From Brachynemurus nebulosus (Eukaryota; Arthropoda; Insecta; Neuroptera; Myrmeleontidae), in assembly GCA_035578155.1 (NCBI GenBank), contig JAPWDM010000014.1:6312001-6376000 (forward strand): a stretch of 64,000 bases of DNA, written 5' to 3'. The notes under the pieces are model-generated. The model worked only from the letters and a program-made list of their open reading frames with translations. It had not been told where the DNA came from and searched no databases. This document shows positions 35,219-46,645 of this stretch, piece after piece. Made by a program: the position numbers and the translations under genes. The stretch's first letter is position 1. Each line of letters starts with the position of its first letter.

Positions 35219-36142
35219 GGGGACGGACGGGTAAGACGGAGAGGTCGGGCAAAAAGAATAATAGCCTAATTGAGCTAGTTAGATGTATGATTGACTCAGA
35301 TCCAATGTCATCTACTTCTTCACTTTGCACTTAATGGGATAATCTGTCAAAAGGAGGCACTGTAGTTTATTTGCGTGTGTAGTGATCGAAAAACTGTTTT
35401 GATGCGAAAAAAAATCAATAAATAGAGGTAAATAATTTACGAATTATTTCTTTGTATATTGTAATTATTTATTTTTAATGATATCTGTGATTTGTATGAC
35501 CATTACCTACAAGCAACAAATTCGTGCTCGTATTTAGTTTGAATCTATTAGTTTGTAATTGTAGGTAAAGTTAGTTAAAAATGTGCTTGGCGAGCAAAAT
35601 GCGGAGTCAGGCATAATAAAATGAAGCTTCTCTATTCAAAAGGAAAATTGTTTTAAATAATCCCAGACCTTCCAATGAAAAAGAAAAGAAAATTCGCTTA
35701 AAAAAGATAGAGTCAATCAAAGAAAATCAAAAAGATAATTATTTTTGTACTGTCTGTTAAGAAAAATACATATATCCGCAATAGATGACTGGATGCAGTA
35801 TAATTTTTGCCAGGAATGGACCCATGAAGCGTGTTCTTTATACACAGGTCGATCGTCCTTTTGCGATAATTGCGACGATTAATTTATTTATTTTCATTAG
35901 TATTAATTTTGCCTGTCCAAGATATTCATTTTACCCGCCCTAGTAGGGCAAAAAGAATAATTGCAACTTTTTTTTTCAAGTGATTTTTAATGTGGTAAGA
36001 TAAGAATTTTTGTTAATTTTCTGTTTACTTTATTAATAAGTAACTGAAGACTTGTTATCTTGAGATAAATAAATAATTTTGTTGTAATCTCATACTTTTT
36101 TTAGAGCTCAAATTAGCATATCCTTCTTGCCCGTCCGTCCCC
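35219..36142. mobile_element. pogo-like DNA transposon, second family (TA target)
   Basis: TA flanks (35217-35218, 36143-36144). The 22-bp ends GGGGACGGACGGG(T/C)AAGA match at 20 of 22. The motif GGGCAAAAAGAATAAT follows the left end (35248) and recurs inside at 35945-35961, just after an internal CCCGCCCTA. The plus strand carries a decayed C-terminal Cys/His finger of a pogo-type transposase (35620-35882). Length 924 bp, very close to the 911- and 929-bp copies of the first family. Confidence 0.87.
35620..35882 (+). pseudogene. C-terminal zinc-finger remnant of pogo-type transposase
   Basis: A Lys-rich frame (35620-35759) ends in KDNYFCTVC and a stop. A second frame opens at 35781 as IDDWMQYNFCQEWTHEAC and continues through SLYTGRSSFCDNCDD to a stop at 35880-35882. 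Read across one frameshift this gives C-x2-C, DDW-x-Q, C-x2-W-x-H-x-A-C and F-C-x2-C. That is the C-terminal Cys/His finger known from insect pogo/Tigger-like transposases (recollection of the family). The first Cys of the CxxC after DDWMQ has become Tyr. The last stop marks the natural protein end, ~260 bp inside the right terminus. Confidence 0.72.
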
Positions 36143-37122
36143 TATAATATATTTTATTGAAAATTACTAATAACATTCCTTAAAGCAAAAACTATTATTT
36201 AGCTACAATATTAGAAAAGAGTTAAATTTAAAAATTGAAAAGAAAAAGAGAAAATAATGAAAATGGGAGAAGAGAAATTTTTATTCATAAATATTTTTAA
36301 TGAGTTTTTAATTTTGTAAAAGCATCAGAACATAAAATGTTCATTTTGTAAATATTCAGAAGAATTGCTAAAAAATTTTGCATTTATTTTTAACTTTTTT
36401 ACAATTTTCAAGGCCTTGAAAAATTTTAATATGCTTGATGCTGTCATCAAATTAAAAATTTTCTTTTCAAATCAAGCTTTTTCGAATTGATTTTAATCAG
36501 AACGAGTGGTTGTATTAGAGTAATTTTGGTGTAAGCCTTTATTACCATCAAAATGACGAGATTCCTTGTACAAATATGACTGATTTGATAGAAATTTTGT
36601 TTCGATAAGAATCTTACATGCTTAGTTTTTGTAAAAATGGATAGAATAAATTCAAAAATTTATAATTTGCCTCAAATTTTATTATTTGATCGTAAGGTAT
36701 TGAAAAATTTTCAAGAAACTTGATGACGTTAACAAATTACTTTTAAAAATTGCTGTCCCAGACCCGTATCATCAGAAGTCAGGAGTGAATTGTCTTAGGT
36801 AATTTCCTTCGTAAATAAAAAGAAAACTTAATGACATATTTTGCTTTGATTAATTAAGGTGTTGTTAGTCAATAATTATGTTAATGCTATGTCAAAAGAG
36901 TATTTTTGCGAATTCTTTAAACTTTAAAGAATGAATTTCAGAAATTAAAACAAAGGAAGGAATTGTTTATACATATATCTACGCGCGAAACATATAACAA
37001 TTTCTACACACTAATAAGCATAGCTTACTTTTAGATATTTCATATTTGTTAGTGTATCAAGAGAAGTAATAAATCCAAAATATTTAAAGAAATTGACCAA
37101 AATTTTTAAGCCTTTTTCTGAC
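36143..37122. repeat. Dispersed-repeat pieces in AT-rich DNA
   Basis: 36400-36490 and 36500-36760 belong to the family seen at 16030-16210 and 17032-17290 (CTTGAAAAATTTTAATATGC; GCTGTCATCAAATTAAAAAT; AAAAATTTTCAAGAAACTTG). No gene seen. Confidence 0.45.
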
Positions 37123-37126
37123 TTAA

Positions 37127-37988
37127 GGGGGTAGTTCACGCCAGAAACGGCTAATAAACTAATTTTTTTCGAATCTCGTTTTTTGTTTTTATTTTGTTCT
37201 GTGGTTCTTTACGAACACGGTGATATATAAAACATGGCCAAAAAAATTTTTTTTTTTCAAGTAGAAAAATATTTATTTGTGAGCCGCTGCACAGCCAAGT
37301 TGTTGCTCCTATGGAGATAACGCTCGTCCCCCTCGCCATTTGGTCAGTAATATTTAATTTTGGTGTGTGCATGAGTTATAGTATGTACGAAAAAGGAACA
37401 AGAGGGGACAATGTATGGGGCTGGAGAGTTTTAATAAACAGTGAGTAAACTGCTTCTTTTGTTATTATTTTTGTTTTTTACCGTTTCCCGAAAGTTGTGT
37501 TTTTCTCGACAAGGAAAACCATATCTCAAGTTCTAGAAAAGATAGAGACTTAATATTTTTTTAATTTTGTTCATAAACATATTACGCATAAAGTGGAGTA
37601 TGCTTTTCCCATTTGAACAATTGTAACTATTTTTAAACAATTTTTTAAAATAAAAAATTGGGTTTTATAATTTTTAGAAGTTTGGGAGTACAATTTTATA
37701 GTTAATTTTTAAAATTACCTGAAACCCATACTCAGCTTTATGGACAGGTCCTTTAGGAATAAAATAATGAAAAAATATTTAGAAAATATTCATTACTTTT
37801 TGAGATATGGCGTTCCTTGTAAGCGCTTAAAAACTTGTGAAAAAGGGCCCCCTCCCCCCACAGGGAAGAGTAATGAATGTTTTAAAAACAACATTTTCTA
37901 TTTGAAACCCTGCCTAATTTGAAAAAAAAATTTCAACAGGCAAAATAATCATAAATAAAAAAGTTGGTTTTTTATTTGAACTCCTCCC
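37127..37988. mobile_element. TTAA-inserting (piggyBac-like) MITE
   Basis: TTAA flanks (37123-37126, 37989-37992). The inverted ends GGGGGTAGTTCACGCC and GGGAGGAGTTCAAAT match only partly. It is 862 bp with a somewhat G+C-richer patch (GAGCCGCTGCACAGCCAAG) and no coding domain. Family assigned by target site only. Confidence 0.6.
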
Positions 37989-38124
37989 TTAAAATAATAT
38001 CTATTAATATGTAATTACTGAAAGAAAAGAAATTGGCATGCCTTGCTAGATTTAGTAAATATTTAATTTCATTTCTGGTAATCGTAAATGGATCAAGATA
38101 ATAAGTTACCGAGAATTATAGTTT

Positions 38125-39112
38125 ACTAGCTGTATACCCACCGTCAAAACTCAGGATCCCAGTCAGTGTTAAAGATTTATTAAAATAAGATATTATTTTT
38201 TTAAGGTACCATCACAGTGTGATCGGCCGAAAAATAGTCAATTTTCGGGATTTTTTTTCGAATGGATAAGATGAGAAATGGGGGTGAATTTTTTTTTACG
38301 ATTAATATCACTATTTAACAATACAAAAATATTTTTTTTTATTCATTTTTATTTATTCTTTATAATTATTATAATTTTTTGAAAAAAGTGTCTTTAAAAA
38401 AGGGCGGATATTGGTGCCCACGATTGCGGCCACAGTTTTCATTTGGAAAAAAAAATCAAATAGATTATCAATCTGTAGTTAAGCCGCTATGTACCGTTGG
38501 GAGCTTTTTTTTTGAAATCTTCCTATTTTTCCATATGGAAAACAATAAAAAATTTTGTATTCTTTATTCAAATCGCCGCTATTTTTTTAAATTTCAAAAA
38601 AAAGCTTCCGTAGGTACATAGTGGCTTACCTACAGACTGATAATCTATTTGATTTTTTCCTCAATTGAAAACTGCGGCCGCAATCGTGGACACCAATATT
38701 CTCCGTTTCTTAGACACTTTTTTCAAAAAATTATAATAATTATAAAAAATGAATAAAAAAATATTTTTGTATTGTTAAATAGTGGCATTAATCGTAAAAA
38801 AAAAATTCACCCTCATTTCTCATCCTATCCATTCGAAAAAAAATCGCGAAAATTGACTATTCTTTGGCCGATTACACTGTCATGGTACCTTAATAGCCAT
38901 AGTAACATATTTTTATATATTTCTAACTTCGAAAATGACGAATTTCCATACAAATTTTCATCTCCTCTTTAACCTACTTAGGGGACGAATTTTGAAAAAT
39001 TCTTTCTTAGTGGTCACTTACGTGACATAGGGAACTTTTCTACAAGATTTCATGCTTCTAAACCCAACGGTTTAGGCTGTACATTGTCTGTCAGTCAGTC
39101 AGTCAATGTTAG
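38125..39112 (+). repeat. Dispersed LINE-tail-like repeat split by a TTAA fold-back
   Basis: TTACTAGCTGTATACCCACC (38124) to 38204 continues after the insertion as TAATAGCCATAGTAAC and on to CCAACGGTTTAGGCTGTACA and (CAGT)n at 39089-39104. This order of phrases is common in dispersed insect repeats of LINE-tail type (recollection). The element at 38205-38889 lies between the two halves with TTAA on both sides. Confidence 0.6.
38205..38889. mobile_element. 685-bp TTAA fold-back element
   Basis: TTAA flanks (38201-38204, 38890-38893). The arms are ~310 bp inverted repeats. The ends are GGTACCATCACAGTGTGATC and its near-complement GATTACACTGTCATGGTACC. Internal pairs include GATTGCGGCC(A/G)CAGTTTTCA and AAAAAAGTGTCT. 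Such a large hairpin can form dsRNA if transcribed. A rearranged relative is at 16227-17027. Confidence 0.92.
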
Positions 39113-39123
39113 GAATTTATTAT

Positions 39124-39706
39124 AGTTGAAAAAATATTCCCAGACACTTTTGTAGGTTTCCTTCTTTTTTGTCCTTGTCGTACACTTTTCAATACTACAC
39201 TGCAGTGTCCTGGATCAGTGGTTTTTATTTAGTTTTTTAAATATTTGACATAATAATATTTCATCTTTACAAAGTTAAAAATTGATGCAATACTGTAAAG
39301 AAAAGTGAAATGTTATTTTCAATTAGAATAAACTATGTAATTTCGTTTGATTTTAACTGATTTGAAAATTCTAAGCAGTACATATTTACATTCACTGCTT
39401 TTTGTTTTTCACTGCATTTTATGTATATGTTTACTGTTAAGTTATAATATATCATTAATGTCATTTGTTTGCGGTTTCTTTAATAAATATTCTTCTGTAA
39501 TCAAATTATTATTGAATAAACAGAATTTATATAAAAATATAAAATAGGTAGTATTATTAACTTATTATTTATTATTATTTCGTAACTTAATGTTCAATTA
39601 GTACCCTATGCACTATTTATTTGTTTGACTGGAATTAGAAAAAGACAATCATATTCATAAGTTGACAAAGAAACTATCAAAATTGTCTGGGAATATTTTT
39701 TCAACT
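39124..39706. mobile_element. Inverted-repeat element
   Basis: AGTTGAAAAAATATTCCCAG followed by ACACTTTTGTAGGTTTC (39124-39160) is matched in reverse at 39675-39706. The arms are ~35 bp, the target duplication is not clear and there is no gene; 583 bp. Confidence 0.65.
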
Positions 39707-40436
39707 TCAGAAATAAAATTTATTCGTTAGAAAAGTATGTTTTTTCTACCCCCATATGCTATTATATTAAATACACAAGTACGACTTGCACCTCCCAATA
39801 TTTTTTTTTAAATTTTAAGTAGGAAGGGATATTGTAATATTTACTTAACTTATTCTCTGTGTCAGAAATTTTCACTTTAAAAATAAAATCATTTTCCTTT
39901 TCTTGTCTCCCATAAATATGCATAAGAATCAAAATCAAACGTCACACATATCTAAGATTGACAATAACACTCACCTAATCTACATATTATATGTATGTGC
40001 TTATGTCTTAAACATTATAAAAAAAAAAAAAAAAAAAACAGCAAAAGAACCTGAACCACGAGCAGAGTCTGCGGAGAACGCCAAAGAATACATATATAAG
40101 AAGGAATAAGTTCACGTACCTATAACAAATGACAAATAACGGGTCGTCAAAGACGCTATAAACTGAATATCACTCGAAAGGTGGGTAAATAAAAGACGTA
40201 TCATTTCGTCGTAGACGAAAAATGGTAAGACAGACGTACGACATGACACTATGATTGAAGTGATGACATTCGGTGAATTATAAAAAGATCACACAGGACA
40301 GATATTCGTTATTTATACATATACCTACATACTTATACAAATGTCTGTCACATTATAGTTATCAAAATGGTAATAATAGTTACAAAAATGCACGTTAGAA
40401 TTCCAAGCGAATTGAACATATAGGTATACATACATA
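39707..40436. other. Unassigned interval with poly(A) run
   Basis: A 20-bp A run at 40019-40038 is followed by a higher-complexity patch to ~40320 (CGGGTCGTCAAAGACGC; TTTCGTCGTAGACGAAAAAT, which is a hairpin). A TATAAAA at 40279 has no initiator. No gene supported. Confidence 0.4.
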
Positions 40437-41333
<897 letters not shown>

Positions 41334-41497
41334 TATCGTGGAAAATGTTCACATAATAATAGTAATACGCTGATTTTGGGTCGGGGCGATTCTTCTATGC
41401 GTGCTAGCAGCGCACATGATTCCGCACAGAGTAACTGACACCTTCTGGAATATACTGGGGCACGCCAAGTCATTCCCATGCTTGGTCAAAGACTAAA
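41334..41497. other. Short G+C-richer island between two elements
   Basis: About 160 bp (TTCTATGCGTGCTAGCAGCG; GGGGCACGCCAAGTCATTCC) between the elements at 40437-41333 and 41498-42043. Two minus-strand frames overlap (one gives MGMTWRAPVYSRRCQLLC). Host exon or old repeat cannot be decided. Confidence 0.25.
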
Positions 41498-42043
41498 GCG
41501 GGTTCTACACGATGCTACGAACGTTCCTTCCAACGTTCGATCGAACGTTTGAGGCAATTAAGTTCGATAGTTGGTGCGACGAATGTATCTGCTACACGGT
41601 GAATCGAATGTTTAATCCAATACGAATGATGATGTGTTGGTAGCAGTGAACGAGGCTGTTATCTGTCTGATGTTATCTCTAATGTAATACACTGATGTTG
41701 TCTCTCTTGTATAATGTGTTGGGACAAACGTTTATTCAGTGGACGACGATGTCATCTGTCTTATGTGATCTCTAATGTTATACACTGATGTTGTCTCTCT
41801 TCACATGAACGAGTCGTGCAGCTGCTGAGTCGAACCAACTAACGCAACCAACATTGACCTTCAAACGTTCGAAGCATCCCTTTGACTCGGTGCAAGAATA
41901 CCGACATCGAGCGGGACATGGCCAAATGCGAATGTTTGACGCTCGACATTGAACACTCGTAGGTTCGAACAACGGCCACACGATGCGATGAACCATCGAA
42001 CGTCCAATGTTGGAAGGTGTTCGTAGCATCGTGTAGAACCGTC
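41498..42043. mobile_element. TTAA-type MITE with TCTACACGATGC ends
   Basis: The right flank is TTAA (42044-42047); the left flank has decayed to TAAA (41494-41497). The inverted ends share GGTTCTACACGATGCTACGA over ~45 bp. Inside, a ~98-bp direct repeat (about 41652-41708 and 41750-41803; TAATACACTGATGTTGTCTC against TTATACACTGATGTTGTCTC). Overlapping minus-strand frames are not genes. Confidence 0.75.
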
Positions 42044-42047
42044 TTAA

Positions 42048-43150
42048 CAGTAACGTGCAAACTCATTCTACTTCTATTTTGAGGGATTTATTATCATTCG
42101 TTATTAAGTTTGTGGAAGCCTCTATTGTGTAGGGCATTTGGAGGATTGTATTTTAATCCAAATACAATTAAAAAATTAGTTTCTTGGGTTTGAAATTTTT
42201 GTATTAAAATCCGGATCTGACGAGAGCGAGGAGGGTTGACGGGGTTGTAGTCTCGGGAGCCGAGCGTGAAGCGGGGGCTCGGGAAAAAGTGAAAAGAACT
42301 TTATTTTCTTTTGTTCGTCAATTCGTCAAAAAGGGGGAAAATTTTTTAAAATTTAAAAAAATATCATTTATTCCTCGGGCCGGTTATTTCATTTCGCGGC
42401 TCTGTCAAAATTTAAAGGTCGGTCCACACTACACAAACTGTTTACTCAAACATAAGTTTGTGCAATTGACACGTGTGGACGTGAAGTTTGCGTAAACAGT
42501 TTGCGTTTTCTATTTCTTCACCCATAATTCATTCATAAATTTCTCTTGAATCATTTTCCAAAATTTTTTCTAAAATGATTGTCTTTCGATTACCTTATAT
42601 TCAGTCGTAAATTATTTCACAAAATTACTTATCACATACTCAACAAAAATTTATTCGATAAAAATTACCAAAAAAGGACCCTATTTATCAAATTTTTCAT
42701 ATCTACATAGTATATGTACATATAACGGTATTAAAACAAACACTTTGCAGTTAAGCACTCACGAAAATTTATCGCATACGAAACCAGACAAGCCTCCAAC
42801 ATGTTGACTGTTACTGCATACACATTACATTTATTCCATGTATATGTCGCCGCTGAATTGTATAATCAGTCAAATTACAAAATGATTAAGAAAACGTCGC
42901 TGTTTTGAAAACGATTAAATGTAGTTCAGTCGTATTGTAAATGCATCACCAGTACGTATCAATATTTTGCTGTGTAAAAACATTCTACTGGTTTGGGAAT
43001 GATAAAATTATGCATATTTTGAATATATAATATTGTAATACTCTTTTTCGGGCAACGGGTCATCTAACAATGAACTCAAATTGTGAATAATTATCCCGCA
43101 AATGAGGTGGTTTCGATGATGCTTCCTCCTCTACTTATTTCGATCAATAT
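42048..43150. other. Unassigned interval with a short hairpin
   Basis: A G+C-rich patch lies at 42208-42290. At 42434-42451 and 42486-42503 CAAACTGTTTAC(T/G)CAAAC forms an inverted repeat (17 of 18) next to GGTCGGTCCACACTACAC, which looks like an orphan TTAA-type MITE end (TTTAAAGGTC at 42411). Nothing else supported. Confidence 0.4.
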
Positions 43151-43151
43151 A

Positions 43152-43742
43152 TCAGCCATTCTTTTGAAACATACACCTTGCAGTCAAAAGGATGCATACT
43201 AATTCGCTCTCGCGGCCAGATTTTAATCTTATCTTGAAAAAGGGTCGTAGGTTATTTCGCTTCCGACTTGTTATCTACTGACAGATAAAATTAATTACCT
43301 AAAAATATTCAAACTGATACATATACAGCCATTCATTTGTTACGGACATGACATTTTCACGCCCTTTACACTCCTTCTCATAAGGAAAAAAATAGAAGTT
43401 ATGTTTTTCATATAAATTTTCAATACTAAGCAGATAGACAAATGTGTACAGAATATTTGTACTGAATATAAGATACATAATATCATTAGTTTTAATTCTA
43501 GAGATGTGTTACGGACGCGACAAAAAAGGCAGTTTTTGTCACGTCCGTAACACAAACTTTATTAGCTCTAGTATTAAAACTAATGTTATGGTTTTCATAT
43601 TCAGTACAAATATTGTGTACACATTTGTCTATCTGCTTAGTATTGAAAATTTACTAGAAAAACATAAATTCTACTTTTTTCTCTTATGAGAAGGCGTGTA
43701 AAGTGCATGAAAATGTCATGTCCGTAACAAAATAATGGCTGA
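43152..43742. mobile_element. CAGCCATT fold-back element copy 2, uninterrupted
   Basis: TA flanks (43150-43151, 43743-43744). The ends TCAGCCATTCTTTTG and CAAAATAATGGCTGA are inverted. Inside the left end a second CAGCCATTCATTTGTTACGG (43326) starts the true long arm, which pairs to 43742. The centre is a perfect hairpin on GTTACGGACG(T/C)GAC (about 43508-43552). 591 bp. It supplies the empty-site reference for 29831-31794. Confidence 0.87.
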
Positions 43743-44239
43743 TATGAATTTTTTCAGCTTTAACAAAAGTTTCCCAGCCGATTTTACTATTCGGCGGCGA
43801 CATATACATAATACATATATTCAGGATCATATAATCAAATATTATCGTACTGTAAGTGTAGATAGACAGACAGACAAATATACATATGTATTTGTTGGTA
43901 CTTCCCATGTAGTTCCCATGTGTTTTCCCCCGAAAATATATTCCGTGAGTAATAAATATAATTTTCTATAAATTATTTCATTTTTTCCGGTCACAAAAAA
44001 AGATTTAAACAATGTTTGTCGTCCTCTTTACAATGTTTTTTTTTTTTGTTTTTTTAAAAGGAGGGCGGGAGGGCAGTAACAATGAATTTTTATTGTACAC
44101 AGGGTATAGGCACAATAGGGTAACGAAATATATAGAGTGTCTAATAAAAGTACTCCGTTAATAAATCAAGAAAATCTGTTCGCGAGATAAAATCTACAAG
44201 ATAAAATCCTTTTATGCAGTGTTTCTCAACTGCGTGAAT

Positions 44240-44766
44240 TACAAGGGATTACAAAAATGTTTAAAATTTTAATTTTAAGCTTAGAAAAAAACAGCCCATT
44301 CCGTCTGCTAAAGAAAATTTTTAATTTTTATTTTTTTATTAAAGAAAATGACGGAGCTAACTTGGTGGAGACATTAATGTCAATCAATAATGGTCGGAAA
44401 ACGACATTTCGTATTACACGACTTTATATTATTCTAATTAATGGCTGAAATGATTCCAGTTTAAATAAATTCTATTTAAAATTAAACAATTGCTTTTAAA
44501 TATTACTTTAATGCATAAAAAAGTGTCAGATTTTTTCTTAGTTACGTGGTATACCAAGTGATCGCAAAACGACATTTCATATTATACGACCTATAACGTT
44601 ATTCCAATTAATGGCGGAAATGATTCAATTTTCAATGAATTCTATTTAAAACTAAGGAAGTATACTTTTAAACATTACGTTAATGTTTAAAGAAATGTCG
44701 GCATTTACCTAAATTTCATGGTAGACCAAGTAGTCGCAAAACGACATTTCATATTACATGACTTAA
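44240..44766 (+). repeat. ~170-bp tandem repeat, left part
   Basis: Units share CAAAACGACATTTCATATTA, AATTAATGGC(T/G)GAAATGATT and TTCTATTTAAAA. GAAATGATT starts lie at 44450 and 44619. The second unit is cut by the TTAA element and resumes at 47511. An inverted member lies at 55566-55930. Confidence 0.85.
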
Positions 44767-45603
44767 GGGGGACCATTAGTGTGACCGCCTGAAAAAAGGT
44801 GATTTTTGGGAATTTTTTTAAAGAAAATTATATAGAATGTTTTAATCTTTTAAGGATATATTCGTTAATATATAATAAATTGATTTTAAAATTTTTGGAT
44901 CAAAAAATTGAAAATTCAGTGAGTTATTCGCGATCTCCCGAGGCTCCAAAAAAAGTTCCCCCATTGCTGCAGTGATAGCGAACTTCACAGTGCCTCAATC
45001 GAAAAAAAAGTTAAAATTTAACAAAATGGCGGAGTTTTAAAAAAAAATTTCAGTTTGTGCGAAAATTTGATGATTTTTGGCCTGTAAAAATTACATTTTT
45101 TATTCGATCGGAAAACTGGAGGTTCATGGCATGAAGAAACATATATAAAAGAAGCTGCAATAAGAATCAAATCGATCGGATGATTTGTCTTCGAGTTATA
45201 ACTGCAGCAAGTTTGAAAAATGTAGTTTTCTTTACTTTACCTTTTAGTTTTAATCGCTGAGAATTTTTGTTAAAATTATTTACGATGTACTCACTATAAC
45301 GGTCATAGTACAACTAGATGAGTCGTTTAAATGTGCCAGTGTCTAGCAGAAACTCCTGAAATATCAACCTTCATAGGGTAAAGGCAGGTAAGAGTACGCA
45401 CTTAATTTTTACATAGCGCCATTATTTTTAATTTAGGTAAAAATAAAAAAGTTGTGTTACAAAAAGAACATTCATTTAAACTTATCGCTAATGATAAAAA
45501 ATCATAATTTTAAAATTTTAATAGAAATAAAAAATGTTTTTTTTCTAACTTGCAAAAACGTGCTCTTACAAGCACTTGCTTTTAAGAGTACGCATAGGTC
45601 ATT

Positions 45604-46645
45604 TTAAGAGTACGCATTAACAACTTTCACAAATAAGTTTTTAAACTGAATACTTTTCCCTTTATACATTTTAGGAATTTTGTTCGAAGCAACAGTTATC
45701 ATATTCATATTATATATTTGAGAAACATTGAAGTGATACCAGTGGCGTAGCGAACATAACTGGCGCCCGGGGCACGACCCTTTATTGGCGCCCCTTCCCC
45801 TTCCAGAAACACATATAGTAATATATGGTACGTTATTAGTACACATTTGGCGCCTCTTTGCAAGTGGCGTCCGGGATATGATAGACCCCTTTGCCCCACC
45901 CCTTCTACCTACGCAACTGCATTTATTTTCTATTTTACAACGAAAGTAAGGCCGTAAAACCATTACACTTACAAAGTTACAATTGCACCTTCCTGGCCTT
46001 CTGCGACGCAAACATATTGATGATGTTTCCGATGTTTCGTTTTTTCTCGCTCTACACTGAGCAAAGCTAGGTCGTATAACCTTTCTTAATCCATTATAGC
46101 CCTCAAATACGAAAGTATTAAAATTAAATTACTTGAAGATCGCTCACAACTTGCGATGAATACTGCAATTGTGAGCAGAATTTGAATGAAAATGCACAAA
46201 TTCTGAAATACGCTTTCATCACCATACTGCACAATAAATTCAAGTAGTTCTTCAGCGCACCTGAATTGAGCACACCATTCACTCCCTCTCGGTCATTTGC
46301 GAAGTGTGGGAATTCTGAACGGGATTTTTTGATATGAACTATTTTCATTTTTAAATTTAGTAATTGGTGATTTTGCGCGCCCCCCTTAGAAAGGCGCCCG
46401 GGGCACATGCCCTACTTGCCCCACCCTAGATACGCCTCTGAGTGATACTTCGAATAAAGTGTTACTAAATTGTGAAAAAACCTATTTACTTGTGTCTGAC
46501 TGAAGCTCATCATCCACTCTAATGGATATTTTTCTGGTCGACGAAAAATTAGATTATGTCTTTTACAAAAATCTACCACCCATGTTTTTCCTGCTATTTT
46601 TCTTCTTGTCATTAAACCTATGTGATATATTATTTGATACAGCAT
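45604..46645 (-). pseudogene. pogo-type transposase fragment, interrupted by a hAT
   Basis: From 46645 down to 46449 the minus strand reads ...RRKIAGKTWVVDFCKRHN, then RRPEKYPLEWM, FSQTQVNRFFHNL and SKYH. This follows the CENP-B/Tc5-type DNA-binding segment of pogo-like transposases (AG-x-x-W-x-x-x-F-x-x-R-x, R-x-P-E, F-x-x-x-x-V-x-x-F-F-x-N-L, KY). Past the hAT the same frame resumes at 45739 as FNVSQIYNMNMITVASNK and IPKMYKGK, matching the stretch IYN-x-DETG-x-x-TV-x-x-x-x-x-K-V-x-x-x-KG. The first catalytic Asp position is Asn here and ETG is missing, so the enzyme is dead irrespective of the hAT. The rest of the DDE domain is absent. Confidence 0.78.
45740..46440. mobile_element. hAT (Tip100-like) insertion
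   Basis: A perfect 8-bp duplication AGTGATAC (45732-45739, 46441-46448). The ends CAGTGGCGTAGCGAAC and CCTAGATACGCCTCTG are inverted with a few mismatches. Both subterminal regions carry GGCGCCCGGGGCAC in opposite or repeated context (45762, 46393). 701 bp. The minus-strand frames inside (46124-46408; 45705-46011) do not show a hAT transposase domain that I can recognise. Confidence 0.92.

Noticed and set aside
40019..40109. Poly(A) run followed by a short Glu/Lys-rich frame, as if a retroposed transcript
   Set aside because: The A run is on the 5' side of the frame in the same strand, which does not fit a polyadenylated insertion, and no target duplication is visible.
45604..46011. 135-codon minus-strand open frame
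   Set aside because: It is a hybrid: the upper part lies in the hAT insertion and only the last ~42 codons belong to the pogo-type transposase fragment.
46124..46408. 94-codon minus-strand frame inside the hAT, partly protein-like
   Set aside because: I could not match it to a hAT dimerisation or BED-finger domain; left as part of the element without a function.
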